A stretch of 64,000 nt of DNA from an uncultured Oscillibacter sp. (GCA_900544615.1 UQVS01000005.1:1-64000); one strand, 5' to 3'; positions 16,149 through 24,235 are shown, counted from the stretch's first letter. Numbers and translations are program-made. The notes: generated from the sequence alone by a model not told the origin.

Positions 16149-17039
16149 ATGGAACCCCAAAAGAAGCTTTTGATGATCGTCAATCCCCGCGCCGGACGCA
16201 ACAAGCCCCGCGGCCCGCTCTACGATGCGGCGGCCGCGTTCTGCGACACCGGGTATCTCCTCAGCATCCGCCGCACCGCTGCGGCCGGGGATGCCCGCCG
16301 CATTGCGGAGGAGGCCGGCGGCGCGTATGACACGGTGGTAGCCGTGGGCGGCGACGGCACACTGAACGAGGTCATCTCCGGTCTTCAGACGCTGGCGCAC
16401 CCGCCGGTGGTGGGGTATCTGCCCCAGGGCAGCACCAATGACTTTGCCGCCAGCCTGAAGATCCCCTCCGATCCCGCCAAAGCCGCCGAGGCCATTATCC
16501 GCGGGCAGACCCGGCAGCTGGATATCGGCTGCTTCGGGAGGCGGGTCTTTGTGTATGTGGCGTCCTTCGGCGCGTTTACCCGCACCTCCTACGCCGCCTC
16601 TCAGGATATGAAAAACGCGCTGGGACATTTCGGGTATCTGGTGGAGGGTATCCGGGATCTGAATACCCTGCGGCCCTATAGCGTCCGCATCACTGCCGAC
16701 GGCGAAACCCTGGACGGCGACTACCTGTTCGGCGCTGTGGCTAACTCCACCTCCATTGCCGGCATGATGAAGCTGGACGGCGAGGAGGTGGTGCTGGACG
16801 ACGGCCGCTTCGAGCTGCTGCTGATTCCCAATCCCAAGAACGTTGTGGAGCTGCAAAATCTGATCTGGGCGCTGCTGAACCAGCAGTATGACGCCGGCGG
16901 GCTGATCTTCCGCCATGTGACGAACATCCATGTGGAAACCGATGAGGAGCTTCCGTGGTCGCTGGACGGCGAGTATGAGCCGAGCCTGCCCAGTGTGGAC
17001 ATCACCAACCACCAGTGCGCCCTGACCATGCTGCTATGA
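16149..17039 (+). CDS. diacylglycerol/lipid kinase family protein (YegS/DgkB-like)
   Basis: The 296-residue enzyme carries the kinase motifs NPRAG (12-16), GGDGTLNE (67-74) and GSTNDFA (94-100), typical of ATP-dependent lipid kinases of the DagK/YegS fold. Such enzymes phosphorylate diacylglycerol or related lipids at the membrane, returning them to phospholipid synthesis. ATG 16149 is chosen because GGAGGC lies 8 bp upstream; ATG 16143 is too close. It overlaps the next gene by four bases (ATGA), so the two are translationally coupled. Confidence 0.93.
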   Translation: MEPQKKLLMIVNPRAGRNKPRGPLYDAAAAFCDTGYLLSIRRTAAAGDARRIAEEAGGAYDTVVAVGGDGTLNEVISGLQTLAHPPVVGYLPQGSTNDFAASLKIPSDPAKAAEAIIRGQTRQLDIGCFGRRVFVYVASFGAFTRTSYAASQDMKNALGHFGYLVEGIRDLNTLRPYSVRITADGETLDGDYLFGAVANSTSIAGMMKLDGEEVVLDDGRFELLLIPNPKNVVELQNLIWALLNQQYDAGGLIFRHVTNIHVETDEELPWSLDGEYEPSLPSVDITNHQCALTMLL

Positions 17040-17647
17040 GTGGAGAACTGGAGCGGCTGCGCCGCTATTACGGCGGCCATACCCCCGGCCTGCTGGGGAA
17101 GCGTCATGAATACGCAGTCCTTTGCCCGCTGGTGGAACAGACGGACGGACTGCACCTGCTGTTTGAAGTCCGCTCCGCCGCCGTGCGGCAGGCCGGAGAG
17201 ACCTGCTTTCCCGGCGGCCGGATGGAGCCGGGTGAAACGCCGGCGGACTGCGCCCTCCGGGAAACGGAGGAGGAGCTGGCCATTCCCCCGGCTGAAATAC
17301 ACCTGCTGGGGGAGGGGGACTTCATTTGCAGCCAGCGGGGCTTCCTGCTGCGTCCCCTGCCGGGACTGGTCTCCCCCGCCGGGTTTGCCGCCTTGCGTCC
17401 GGCCCCCGCCGAGGTGGCCGACGTATACACCGTGCCGCTGGAATTTTTCCGCAGTACGCCGCCGGAGCGCTATACTTACGATCTGCTGCCCCATGTGCCG
17501 GATAATTTCCCCTATGAAACCGTGGGCATCCCGCGGGATTACCCATGGGCTGCCGGGCGGGTGGAGGTCCCCGTGTGGGTCTGGCAGGGCCGGGTCATCT
17601 GGGGTATGACCGCCCGGATCGTGGCCGATCTGATCGCACATTTGTAA
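17036..17647 (+). CDS. Nudix hydrolase, CoA pyrophosphatase-like
   Basis: The 203-residue protein has a full Nudix box at residues 60-82 (GGRMEPGETPADC with RETEEELA; the usual final Gly is Ala) preceded by AGETCFPGG, which resembles the GQISFPGG segment of the CoA diphosphatase group (UPF0035). The family cleaves CoA or acyl-CoA to phosphopantetheine and adenosine 3',5'-bisphosphate using Mg2+ or Mn2+. It overlaps the lipid kinase by ATGA and is followed by a strong terminator. The substrate call is by resemblance only. Confidence 0.85.
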   Translation: MSGELERLRRYYGGHTPGLLGKRHEYAVLCPLVEQTDGLHLLFEVRSAAVRQAGETCFPGGRMEPGETPADCALRETEEELAIPPAEIHLLGEGDFICSQRGFLLRPLPGLVSPAGFAALRPAPAEVADVYTVPLEFFRSTPPERYTYDLLPHVPDNFPYETVGIPRDYPWAAGRVEVPVWVWQGRVIWGMTARIVADLIAHL

Positions 17648-17650
17648 AGA

Positions 17651-17684
17651 AAAAGGAAGAAGCGAAGGCTTCTTCCTTTTTTGC
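17651..17684 (+). terminator. terminator after the Nudix gene
   Basis: AAGGAAGAAGC pairs with GCTTCTTCCTT around GAAG and is followed by TTTTTT. Confidence 0.92.
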
Positions 17685-17865
17685 TGGAAGGCCATCTTTA
17701 AAATTACCGTATTTTTGCCCAAAAACAGGCACGTTTTCTCAGAAAAACGGAGATTTTTTCTGCAAAATAAGAATAACCGCTTACATTTTGAGTCAAAATA
17801 TGGTAAACTATTTTCTGATTTCAGAAAAAGAAAAATGATGGTGTTTGGGAAAGGAGGCCCCTAAA

Positions 17866-18387
17866 ATGTTCCAGCCCGGAGAACTTCTGGTTTACGGCAG
17901 CACCGGCGTTTGTCAGGTCCTGTCCATTGATCAGCGTCAGGACTATGTGAACGGCACGAAGCAGAGCCGTCTGTATTATCAACTGAAGCCGCTGTATCAG
18001 GGCGGCGTGATCTACACGCCGGTAGATAACGACAAGGTCGTTATGCGGCCGGTGATCTCCCGCGAGGACGCGGAGACTCTGATCGACTCCATCCCCACCC
18101 TGTGCCCCGCCGTCTGCCCGGCGGCCACCACACAGGCGCTGACACAGCATTACCAGACCAGCCTCCGGCGGCACAGCTGCCGCAGTCTCATGGAGCTGAC
18201 CATGTCCATTCACCAGAAACGGCGCAGGGCCGAAGCGCAGAACCGCCGTCTGGGTATGGTAGACGAGCGGTTCATGAAGCAGGCGGAGCAGCTGCTCTTC
18301 GGTGAACTGGCCGCCGCGCTGGATATTCCCTATGACGAGGTTCAGCCCTATATCGCCAATCGGATGCAGGCCTGCGCCAAGGTCTGA
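17866..18387 (+). CDS. CarD/TRCF-domain transcriptional regulator
   Basis: The 173-residue protein starts FQPGELLVYGSTGVCQVLSI, the CarD/TRCF RNA-polymerase-interacting domain (about 1-65, including YYQLKPLYQGGVIYTPVDN), followed by a helical DNA-binding region. Such proteins bind the beta subunit and stabilise open promoter complexes. GGGAAAGGAGG precedes ATG 17866. Upstream, TGGTAAACT near 17800-17808 is an extended -10 without a convincing -35. It is a single gene closed by a strong terminator; targets cannot be predicted. Confidence 0.9.
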   Translation: MFQPGELLVYGSTGVCQVLSIDQRQDYVNGTKQSRLYYQLKPLYQGGVIYTPVDNDKVVMRPVISREDAETLIDSIPTLCPAVCPAATTQALTQHYQTSLRRHSCRSLMELTMSIHQKRRRAEAQNRRLGMVDERFMKQAEQLLFGELAAALDIPYDEVQPYIANRMQACAKV

Positions 18388-18426
18388 GAAAACCCCGTCC
18401 CGCCTGCGGCGGATCTGCCATCGGCA

Positions 18427-18474
18427 AGCGCCCCCCTGATACAGACATTTTGTATCAGGGGGGCGCTTTTTTGT
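18427..18474 (+). terminator. terminator after the CarD-like gene
   Basis: AGCGCCCCCCTGATACA pairs with TGTATCAGGGGGGCGCT and ends in TTTTTT; it may also serve the convergent ferredoxin gene weakly. Confidence 0.92.
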
Positions 18475-18485
18475 GCCTGCGGCCA

Positions 18486-18668
18486 TCAGTCCTCTATGCT
18501 GATGGCGCTGACCGGGCAGCCGTCGCGGGCTGTTTCCGCTTCCGCCAACTGGTTGGCAGGGATCTCGCCGCCATGGGCCAGACCGTCATCTCCCATGGAG
18601 AACACCACAGGGCAGGTCCCGGCGCACAGGCCGCAGCCGATGCAGTTTGCGTTAACTGTTGCTTTCAT
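18486..18668 (-). CDS. single-cluster [4Fe-4S] ferredoxin
   Basis: The 60-residue protein has CIGCGLCAGTCP (cluster cysteines about 9, 12, 15 and 19) and a distal GCPV near residue 51, the pattern of small ferredoxins with one 4Fe-4S cluster and an optional second half-site. It would carry low-potential electrons in the cytoplasm. It lies 13 bp after the dicluster protein gene and should be cotranscribed. The redox partner is not seen in the window. Confidence 0.93.
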   Translation of the reverse strand: MKATVNANCIGCGLCAGTCPVVFSMGDDGLAHGGEIPANQLAEAETARDGCPVSAISIED

Positions 18669-18681
18669 ATGCTTACCTCCG

Positions 18682-19431
18682 TCAGTCCAGAATTCGCCCG
18701 TCCCGGCTCAGGGTCACTACCTGCCAGGGCAGGAACTTTCCACATTCCCGAAGAGCCGTTTCCACCGCCCGCTGCAATCCACCGCAGCAGGGAACCTCCA
18801 TACGGACGATGGTGACCTCCCGGATCTCATTGTTCCGCAGGATCTCCGTCAGCTTTTCCGTGTAGTCCCCCTCGTCCAGCTTGGGACAGCCGATCATGGT
18901 GATGCGCCCCTTCATGAACCGCTCATGGAAATCCCCGCGGGAAAAGGCGGTGCAGTCGGCGGCGATCAGCAGCCTTGCCCCCTGATAGAACGGCGCCTGC
19001 ACCGGCAGCAGCTTGATCTGAATGGGCCACTGTTCCAGGCGGGATACTGCGGCGGACGTCAACGGGGCGTCCGTTCCCTTCTGCGCCAGCTCTGCGGCCT
19101 GACTGCCGGGACAACCGCCCATCTGCATGGGCATACTGCCGGAGCAGCCGCTGCGGGTCACCGGGGCGCTGCCGATGAGGGCTTCTGCTTTCTTCGCAAG
19201 CTGGGCGGCGGCCACCGCCTTTTCATCAAAGGCCGCGGCTTCCCGCTCCACAAAGGTGATGGCGTTGGTGGGACAATGGGGCAGGCAGTTGCCGAGGCCG
19301 TCGCAGTAGTCGTCCCGCAGCAGGACGGCCTTGCCGTCTACCATGCCGATGGCGCCCTCCTGACAGGCATTGGCGCAAGCGCCGCAGCCGTTGCAGCGGT
19401 CACGGTCGATCTCAATAACTCTCCGTACCAT
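18682..19431 (-). CDS. 4Fe-4S dicluster-domain protein
   Basis: The 249-residue protein begins with two ferredoxin-type clusters: CNGCGACANAC (Cys13, 16, 19, 23) and CDGLGNCLPHCP (43, 49, 53). A linker rich in Cys and Met (GCSGSMPMQMGGCPGSQ) follows, then a C-terminal domain with MIGCPKLDEGDYTEKL and a CCGG motif (VPCCGGLQRAV). I know similar clostridial proteins only as uncharacterised electron-transfer proteins, often near hybrid-cluster or Crp/Fnr-type genes. The downstream ferredoxin is the likely electron partner. Upstream lies a palindrome (19531-19544) that might be an operator. Confidence 0.85.
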   Translation of the reverse strand: MVRRVIEIDRDRCNGCGACANACQEGAIGMVDGKAVLLRDDYCDGLGNCLPHCPTNAITFVEREAAAFDEKAVAAAQLAKKAEALIGSAPVTRSGCSGSMPMQMGGCPGSQAAELAQKGTDAPLTSAAVSRLEQWPIQIKLLPVQAPFYQGARLLIAADCTAFSRGDFHERFMKGRITMIGCPKLDEGDYTEKLTEILRNNEIREVTIVRMEVPCCGGLQRAVETALRECGKFLPWQVVTLSRDGRILD

Positions 19432-19530
19432 ATAGGTTCTCTCCTTTTTTCATGGCTATTCGTTTTCGTGATGACACGATTCAGCCTTGTCTTTCCACGT
19501 TCAGTATCTTATAATATTAAAGTAAAATCT

Positions 19531-19544
19531 GTTGCGTTTGCAAC
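19531..19544. promoter_or_regulatory. inverted repeat GTTGC-N4-GCAAC, possible Crp/Fnr-type operator
   Basis: A compact inverted repeat in the 155-bp divergent interval between the iron-sulfur operon and the FliB-like gene. It overlaps TTGCAA, which could act as the -35 of the leftward promoter. No regulator gene is adjacent. Confidence 0.35.
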
Positions 19545-19585
19545 CTTTTGCTTGAAATTTGCTGCCAGATTCAGGGGGGATTTCC

Positions 19586-20620
19586 ATGCTGGTTCGTGTT
19601 CCGGATTATTTTGACCAATTTGCCTGTCTGGCGGGGGACTGTCCCCACAGCTGCTGCATCGGCTGGGAGGTGGTCATCGACGAAGACACCGCCTGGCGGT
19701 ATCGGGCAGAACCCGGCCCGCTGGGCGAAAAGCTCCGGGCTGCCATGCAGTTTGACGGCGAGGACGTCTGCTTTCCGCTGGACGGCGGCCGCTGCCCATT
19801 TCTGAATCGGGAAAACCTCTGCGAGATCCACTGCGCGTTGGGAGCGGAAGCCACCTCTGTCACCTGTCAGGAACACCCCCGCTTTATCGAGGAATACGGC
19901 CCGTTTAAGGAGATCACCCTGTCTGCCGCCTGCCCGAAAGCCAATGAACTGCTGCTGGGCAGCAACGAGCCGCTGACCTTTTCCGCGCTGGAGGATGAAA
20001 CGCCGGCGGAGGAGGGGGATGCATGGCTGGATTGGCTGCTTCCCCTGCGGAATTATTTGCTGGATTTGCTGCGGAACCGGGAACAGCTGCTGCAAGAGCG
20101 GCTGCGGTACTTTCTGCTCATCGCACAGGAAGCGCAGCGCCTGCTGGACGCGAAAGCGATGGAGGAGCTGACGGCGTTCTGCGCCAGTCCGTATATCAGG
20201 CGGCCGGAAGCGGCGGAACTGACGGAAGGCTGGGAACAGGCGGCCTGCCGGTGTCTGCGTTCTCTGGAGATTCTGGAGCCGGATTGGCAGGCGCTGCTGG
20301 AGCGCTGGGAAAACAACCCGGCCCTGCCTGCATTTGCCCCGCGGGAGCCGGAGAAGCTGGAACGGATTGCGGTGTATCTGGCGTTCCGCTATCTGCTCAA
20401 AGCCGTCAATGACGGCGATCTGCTGGGACGGGCGCAGCTCTGCCTGCTGGGGGTTCTGACTGTGGATCGGCTGTCCCGGTTTACGGAGCTATCGGAAGCC
20501 CTGCGGCTGTTCAGCCGGGAAATTGAACACGATCAGGACAATCTGGACGCGCTGCTGGATGCTTTCTGGCAGGTTGATGGACTTTCTGCGGCAGCGCTGC
20601 TGGCTGCCTTAAGCAAATAG
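19586..20620 (+). CDS. FliB-like protein (flagellin lysine-N-methylase family)
   Basis: The 344-residue protein has the N-terminal YFDQFACLAGDCPHSCC-type segment (Cys14, 19, 23, 24) and further cysteines in CPFLNRENLCEIH and TCQEHPR, the FliB pattern thought to hold an Fe-S cluster. Characterised FliB methylates flagellin lysines in Salmonella. No flagellar gene occurs in the window, and such proteins are common in non-motile Clostridia, so the true substrate is open. The start at 19586 follows GGGGGA; an in-frame ATG at 19559 lacks a site. Monocistronic. Confidence 0.8.
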   Translation: MLVRVPDYFDQFACLAGDCPHSCCIGWEVVIDEDTAWRYRAEPGPLGEKLRAAMQFDGEDVCFPLDGGRCPFLNRENLCEIHCALGAEATSVTCQEHPRFIEEYGPFKEITLSAACPKANELLLGSNEPLTFSALEDETPAEEGDAWLDWLLPLRNYLLDLLRNREQLLQERLRYFLLIAQEAQRLLDAKAMEELTAFCASPYIRRPEAAELTEGWEQAACRCLRSLEILEPDWQALLERWENNPALPAFAPREPEKLERIAVYLAFRYLLKAVNDGDLLGRAQLCLLGVLTVDRLSRFTELSEALRLFSREIEHDQDNLDALLDAFWQVDGLSAAALLAALSK

Positions 20621-20692
20621 ATCTACCTTTGTGCGGGTTGCCCGTCCAACGCGCTCGAAATTGTTCAAAATGTTGAAAATGCACAATCCGTC

Positions 20693-20721
20693 TTGACTTT
20701 TTCTTAGTATGGCTGTATATT
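20693..20721 (+). promoter_or_regulatory. strong promoter of a candidate non-coding RNA
   Basis: TTGACT and TATATT with a 17-bp spacer, one of the best promoters in the window, yet no long gene starts for 280 bp. Confidence 0.7.
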
Positions 20722-20727
20722 ATAGAC

Positions 20728-20982
20728 ACAAAGAGGGAGCGCCCAATGATTCGTAGCCCTGTTTGTTCGCCGCTGGATGGTTCCGGCAGGCCAAATACGA
20801 AGCACATCATTTATGGATTTGCGTGAGGTTGTGACTCTGTACGCACGGTGCTTCATGGATTGGCGGTCAGCGTTCCTGAAAAAGCGGCAATATAGATGGA
20901 AGTAGAGGTAGCCGTATTGAAAGAAAAGCATCAGAAGTAGCCCCCATTCGCCGTTGGAGCGGATGGGGGCTGAAGCTTTTTT
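20728..20982 (+). ncRNA. candidate structured RNA of about 255 nt, unknown family
   Basis: The interval between a strong promoter and a terminator holds no convincing gene; the only frames are a 26-codon one at 20746 and a 14-codon one near 20894. Nested pairing is visible: GAAGCAC (20799-20805) with GTGCTTC (20848-20854), enclosing TGCGT (20820-20824) with ACGCA (20841-20845). I do not see SRP, RNase P or tmRNA signatures. It could instead be a long leader of the TauE/SafE gene that starts 22 bp after the terminator. Confidence 0.45.
20939..20982 (+). terminator. terminator of the candidate RNA
   Basis: AGCCCCCATTCGC pairs with GCGGATGGGGGCT and is followed by GAAGCTTTTTT, just before the TauE/SafE gene. 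Confidence 0.85.
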
Positions 20983-21003
20983 GAAAGGATACGGCATCAT
21001 GAT

Positions 21004-21720
21004 ATGCTGCAATATTTGCTGCTGGCGGCAGGCAGCTTTCTGGCCGCGTTCATATCCGGCGCGGCAGGATTCGGCGGTTCGCTCCTCCTGCTGCCGCTGG
21101 TAACGGCCTGCGTAGGGCCGGCGCTGGGCGTCCCGGTTCTGACCGTTGCCCAGCTGATGGGCAATATCGCCCGTATGGCAGGGGGATGGCGGGAGATCGA
21201 CTGGAAGTCGGTGGGCCTGTTTTCCGTCACATCCCTGCCGCTGGCAGCACTTGGGGCTTTCGGATTTTCCCTGCTGCCCCAAGCGGTGGTGTCCCGGTGG
21301 ATCGGGCTGGCGCTGATCCTGCTGGTCGCCGCAAAAGGCGTCAGCAAACGGGAACTGCCCCACGGAACGGGAACGCTGCTGATAGGCGGCGCTGCCACCG
21401 GGGGACTGTCCGGCCTTTGTGGCAGCGGCGGCCCCATTGGTGCGGCGGTCTTTCTGTCCCTGAATCTGCCGCCGGTGGCCTATATTGCCAGCGAAGCGGC
21501 GACAGCCACGGCCATGCACCTGCTGAAAATTGTGATCTACAACAGACTCTCCGGCAGCTCCAGGCGCACATGGCTGTTGGGATTGGGCATGGGACTCTGC
21601 ATGGTTGCCGGAACCTGTGCGGCCCGGCATTGGATTCGCCATATGGAAAAGGGAAAATTCCAGAAATATGTGGCAGTCCTGCTGTGCATAGTCGGGCTTT
21701 ATATGCTGGCAGGCGGCTGA
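21004..21720 (+). CDS. TauE/SafE (TSUP) family permease
   Basis: The 238-residue membrane protein has the TSUP repeat layout: FISGAAGFGGSLLLLPLV near the N-terminus and GGLSGLCGSGGPIGAAVFL in the second half, with about seven to eight helices. The family exports or imports sulfur-containing or organic anions. The ribosome site is weak (GAAAGGAT more than 10 bp upstream), so some of its regulation may lie in the structured region just upstream. The adjacent gapA is convergent and shares a terminator zone. Confidence 0.88.
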   Translation: MLQYLLLAAGSFLAAFISGAAGFGGSLLLLPLVTACVGPALGVPVLTVAQLMGNIARMAGGWREIDWKSVGLFSVTSLPLAALGAFGFSLLPQAVVSRWIGLALILLVAAKGVSKRELPHGTGTLLIGGAATGGLSGLCGSGGPIGAAVFLSLNLPPVAYIASEAATATAMHLLKIVIYNRLSGSSRRTWLLGLGMGLCMVAGTCAARHWIRHMEKGKFQKYVAVLLCIVGLYMLAGG

Positions 21721-21740
21721 GACGGTGCCAATCGAAAAAG

Positions 21741-21778
21741 CAGCGGGACGGCTGAACGCCGTCCCGCTGTGGTTTTTA
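21741..21778. terminator. terminator between TauE/SafE and gapA
   Basis: GCGGGACGGC pairs with GCCGTCCCGC around TGAAC, followed by TGTGGTTTTTAT on the plus strand. Confidence 0.8.
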
Positions 21779-21785
21779 TATGGAT

Positions 21786-22799
21786 TTACTTGTGATCCAC
21801 GGCGGACATATGGCGGATCAGATCCACCATCCGGTTGGCATAGCCGCACTCGTTATCGTACCAGGAGACCAGCTTTACGAAGGTATCCGTCAGCGCGATG
21901 CCGGCCTTGGCGTCGAAAATGGAGGAGTGGGGATCGCCCAGAAAGTCGGAGGAGACAACATCCTCGTCAGTGTAACCCAGAACGCCTTTCAGCTCGCCCT
22001 CGGAGGCATCCTTAATGGCCTTGCAGATCTCCTCATAAGAGGCGGGCTTTGCCAGCTTCACCGTCAGATCCACCACGGAAACATCCAGCGTCGGCACGCG
22101 CATGGACATACCGGTAAGCTTGCCGTTCAGGGCGGGAATCACCTTGCCCACAGCCTTGGCCGCGCCAGTGGAGGAGGGGATGATGTTGCCGGTAGCGGCG
22201 CGGCCGCCCCGCCAGTCCTTCATGGAAGCGCCGTCCAGCAGCTTCTGGGTGGGGGTGACGGAGTGAACGGTGGTCATCAGGCCCTCTACGATCCCGAACT
22301 TGTCGTTGACGACTTTGGCAAGGGGGGCCAGACAGTTGGTAGTGCAGGAAGCGTTGGAGACGAAGGTCATGTCGCTGGTGTACTGATCCAGATTGACGCC
22401 GCAGACGAACATGGGGGTGTCATCCTTGGAGGGAGCGCCCATAACGACGTGCTTGGCGCCAGCGTCGATATGTCCCTGACACAGCTCATGGGTCAAATGC
22501 TTGCCGGTACATTCGCAGATATACTCCGCGCCCACGGAAGCCCAGGGGATATCCTTGACCTCTGCGGCGGTGAACACGGGATACTTTTTGCCGTTGACGA
22601 TCAGGCCGCCGTCGTAATGCGCCACGGTGCCGGGGAACTTGCCGTGAACGGAGTCGTACTTGAGCATATAGGCCATATATTCCGGGTTCATAAAGGGATC
22701 GTTGATGGCGGCGACCTCCACATCCTCATGAGTCAGGGCAGCGCGAAAGACAAGACGGCCGATGCGGCCAAAACCATTGATACCGATCTTAGTGAGCAT
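21786..22799 (-). CDS. gapA: type I glyceraldehyde-3-phosphate dehydrogenase
   Basis: The 337-residue enzyme has GINGFGRIG (residues 6-14) for NAD binding, AINDPF consistent with NAD preference, and the catalytic SNASCTTNC with Cys152. It oxidises glyceraldehyde 3-phosphate to 1,3-bisphosphoglycerate in glycolysis. ATG 22799 follows AAAGGGGAAC. The gene stands alone rather than with pgk/tpi, faces away from a LacI-family regulator, and has tandem AAACGTTT palindromes just downstream of its promoter, so it is probably controlled by that regulator. Confidence 0.98.
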   Translation of the reverse strand: MLTKIGINGFGRIGRLVFRAALTHEDVEVAAINDPFMNPEYMAYMLKYDSVHGKFPGTVAHYDGGLIVNGKKYPVFTAAEVKDIPWASVGAEYICECTGKHLTHELCQGHIDAGAKHVVMGAPSKDDTPMFVCGVNLDQYTSDMTFVSNASCTTNCLAPLAKVVNDKFGIVEGLMTTVHSVTPTQKLLDGASMKDWRGGRAATGNIIPSSTGAAKAVGKVIPALNGKLTGMSMRVPTLDVSVVDLTVKLAKPASYEEICKAIKDASEGELKGVLGYTDEDVVSSDFLGDPHSSIFDAKAGIALTDTFVKLVSWYDNECGYANRMVDLIRHMSAVDHK

Positions 22800-22844
22800 G
22801 AACAGTTCCCCTTTCAAATTTTAAAGCGTATAAAAACGATGAAG

Positions 22845-22864
22845 AAACGTTTGCGTAAACGTTT
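22845..22864. promoter_or_regulatory. tandem LacI-type operators of gapA
   Basis: Two AAACGTTT palindromes (22845-22852 and 22857-22864) lie 12 bp apart, just after the gapA -10 box, where a bound repressor would block transcription. The joint between them reads TTGCGTAA, also present at the regulator's own promoter. Confidence 0.65.
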
Positions 22865-22880
22865 ATTTGCCTTTATTCAC

Positions 22881-22909
22881 ATATTATCATGGTTGTGCCA
22901 AATTGACAA
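22881..22909 (-). promoter_or_regulatory. gapA promoter
   Basis: TTGTCA and TAATAT with a 17-bp spacer on the minus strand. Confidence 0.75.
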
Positions 22910-23005
22910 TCAGCAATTTGCATAACGTTTTTACTCAAAACTGGTCAAATCGGCGAGAATAAAATTGCCGGGCAGCAGATTTTTGCAAAAACTGACGAAA
23001 ACAGC

Positions 23006-23035
23006 TTGACGTGGGAAGATTTAAGAGCGTATACT
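23006..23035 (+). promoter_or_regulatory. promoter of the LacI-family regulator
   Basis: TTGACG and TATACT with an 18-bp spacer. Confidence 0.7.
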
Positions 23036-23050
23036 ATAAAATGCAAATGA

Positions 23051-23077
23051 TTACGCAAAAGCGAAAGAGTTGCGTAA
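23051..23077. promoter_or_regulatory. autoregulatory inverted repeat TTACGCAA-N11-TTGCGTAA
   Basis: It sits between the regulator's promoter and its start codon; its right arm TTGCGTAA is identical to 22851-22858 in the gapA operator region. Confidence 0.55.
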
Positions 23078-23090
23078 AGAGGTGAACGAT

Positions 23091-24080
23091 ATGAAGGTGA
23101 CCATCAGCGACGTGGCGAAACTGGCTGGTGTCTCCACAGCCACGGTCTCCCACACCATCAATTCTACCCGCTATGTTTCCGGCGAGACCAAGGAGAAGGT
23201 CTATAAAGCCATTGCGGAGCTGGGCTATACGCCGGACGCTTCCGCCAGAAGCTTCCGTACCGGCAAGAAAAAAACCATCGGCTTTATTGTGCCGGATATC
23301 TCCAATAAATTCTTCGCCACCATGATTGAATCGGTGGAGAATTATCTCTCTTCCCATGGCTACCATCTGATCATTGCCAACACCAAGGAGAATCCCGAAC
23401 GGGAGGAGAACAACGTCCGCCTGCTGGCAGCCGGTCTGGTAGATGGTCTGCTGATCGCCAGCACCATGGAGAACTTCTCCCGCTTCGACGCGCTGATCCC
23501 CGCCGGGTTTCCCGTTGTACTGGTAGACCGAACCTTCGAGGTCAAGCGGTTTCCGTCGGTCTGCGTGTCCAACTTCCAGCCCATCTACCGCAGCGTCTGC
23601 CGTCTGGCGGGGAAAGGGGACAAACGCATCGGCATCATCGGTGGCCTGCCCCGGCTGTCCTCTACCAAGGAGCGCATTGCCGCCTACCGGGAAGCGGTGG
23701 CGGACTGCGGTCTGCCGCAGGATGAGGCACTGATCCGCTTCGGTAACTCCATGGAAAACAGCGCGCAGCAATGTCTGGACGACCTGCTGGAGCAGAAGTG
23801 CGACGCCATAGTGGTGGCGCAGGGGCTGATGGCCTCGGAAACGGTGATCTATCTCCATGAGAAGGGCTTGCAGCTTTCAAAGGACATTGATCTGGTTTCC
23901 TTTGTGGATTATGATTCCAATATCAATCATCTTTATTCCAGCCAGATGGACTGCATCGTTCAGCCGGTGGAAAAGCTGGGCGAAGCTGCCGGCGAGCAGA
24001 TCCTCCAGCGCATCGAAACGCCGGACGCCCCGGCTTTTGAGCAGCTGCTGACCTCTGCCTACAAGCCCTGCGGCAAATGA
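23091..24080 (+). CDS. LacI-family transcriptional regulator, likely controlling gapA
   Basis: The 329-residue protein has a LacI helix-turn-helix at residues 3-26 (VTISDVAKLAGVSTATVSHT), a hinge, and a periplasmic-binding-like effector domain (GFIVPDISNKFFATMIESVE onward). ATG 23091 follows AGAGGTG; a TTG at 23070 is less likely. It is divergent from gapA across a 291-bp interval with matching operator motifs. In Bacillus, gapA is controlled by CggR, a different family, so a LacI-type control here would be a different solution. The effector (a sugar or glycolytic intermediate) is unknown. Confidence 0.92.
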   Translation: MKVTISDVAKLAGVSTATVSHTINSTRYVSGETKEKVYKAIAELGYTPDASARSFRTGKKKTIGFIVPDISNKFFATMIESVENYLSSHGYHLIIANTKENPEREENNVRLLAAGLVDGLLIASTMENFSRFDALIPAGFPVVLVDRTFEVKRFPSVCVSNFQPIYRSVCRLAGKGDKRIGIIGGLPRLSSTKERIAAYREAVADCGLPQDEALIRFGNSMENSAQQCLDDLLEQKCDAIVVAQGLMASETVIYLHEKGLQLSKDIDLVSFVDYDSNINHLYSSQMDCIVQPVEKLGEAAGEQILQRIETPDAPAFEQLLTSAYKPCGK

Positions 24081-24101
24081 GCGGACAGAATGACGAACAG
24101 T

Positions 24102-24133
24102 TCCCCGGAGCGCTGCTCCGGGGATCCTTTTTT
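24102..24133 (+). terminator. terminator of the LacI-family gene
   Basis: CCCCGGAGC pairs with GCTCCGGGG across GCT, then ATCCTTTTTT. Confidence 0.9.
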
Positions 24134-24235
24134 GAAAAAAGTTGCGGAAGCTTGCAAAAACGATCCATATTTGACGAAAGCGGTCTGAAAAGCTTTGCTT
24201 CTTTTTTGCACTTTCTCCAAAAATGATTTCGGCCA

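Noticed and set aside
20746..20826. 26-codon frame as a peptide gene
   Set aside because: It has a GGAG-like site, but the composition is not convincing and the surrounding sequence forms RNA pairs; kept only as part of the candidate RNA.
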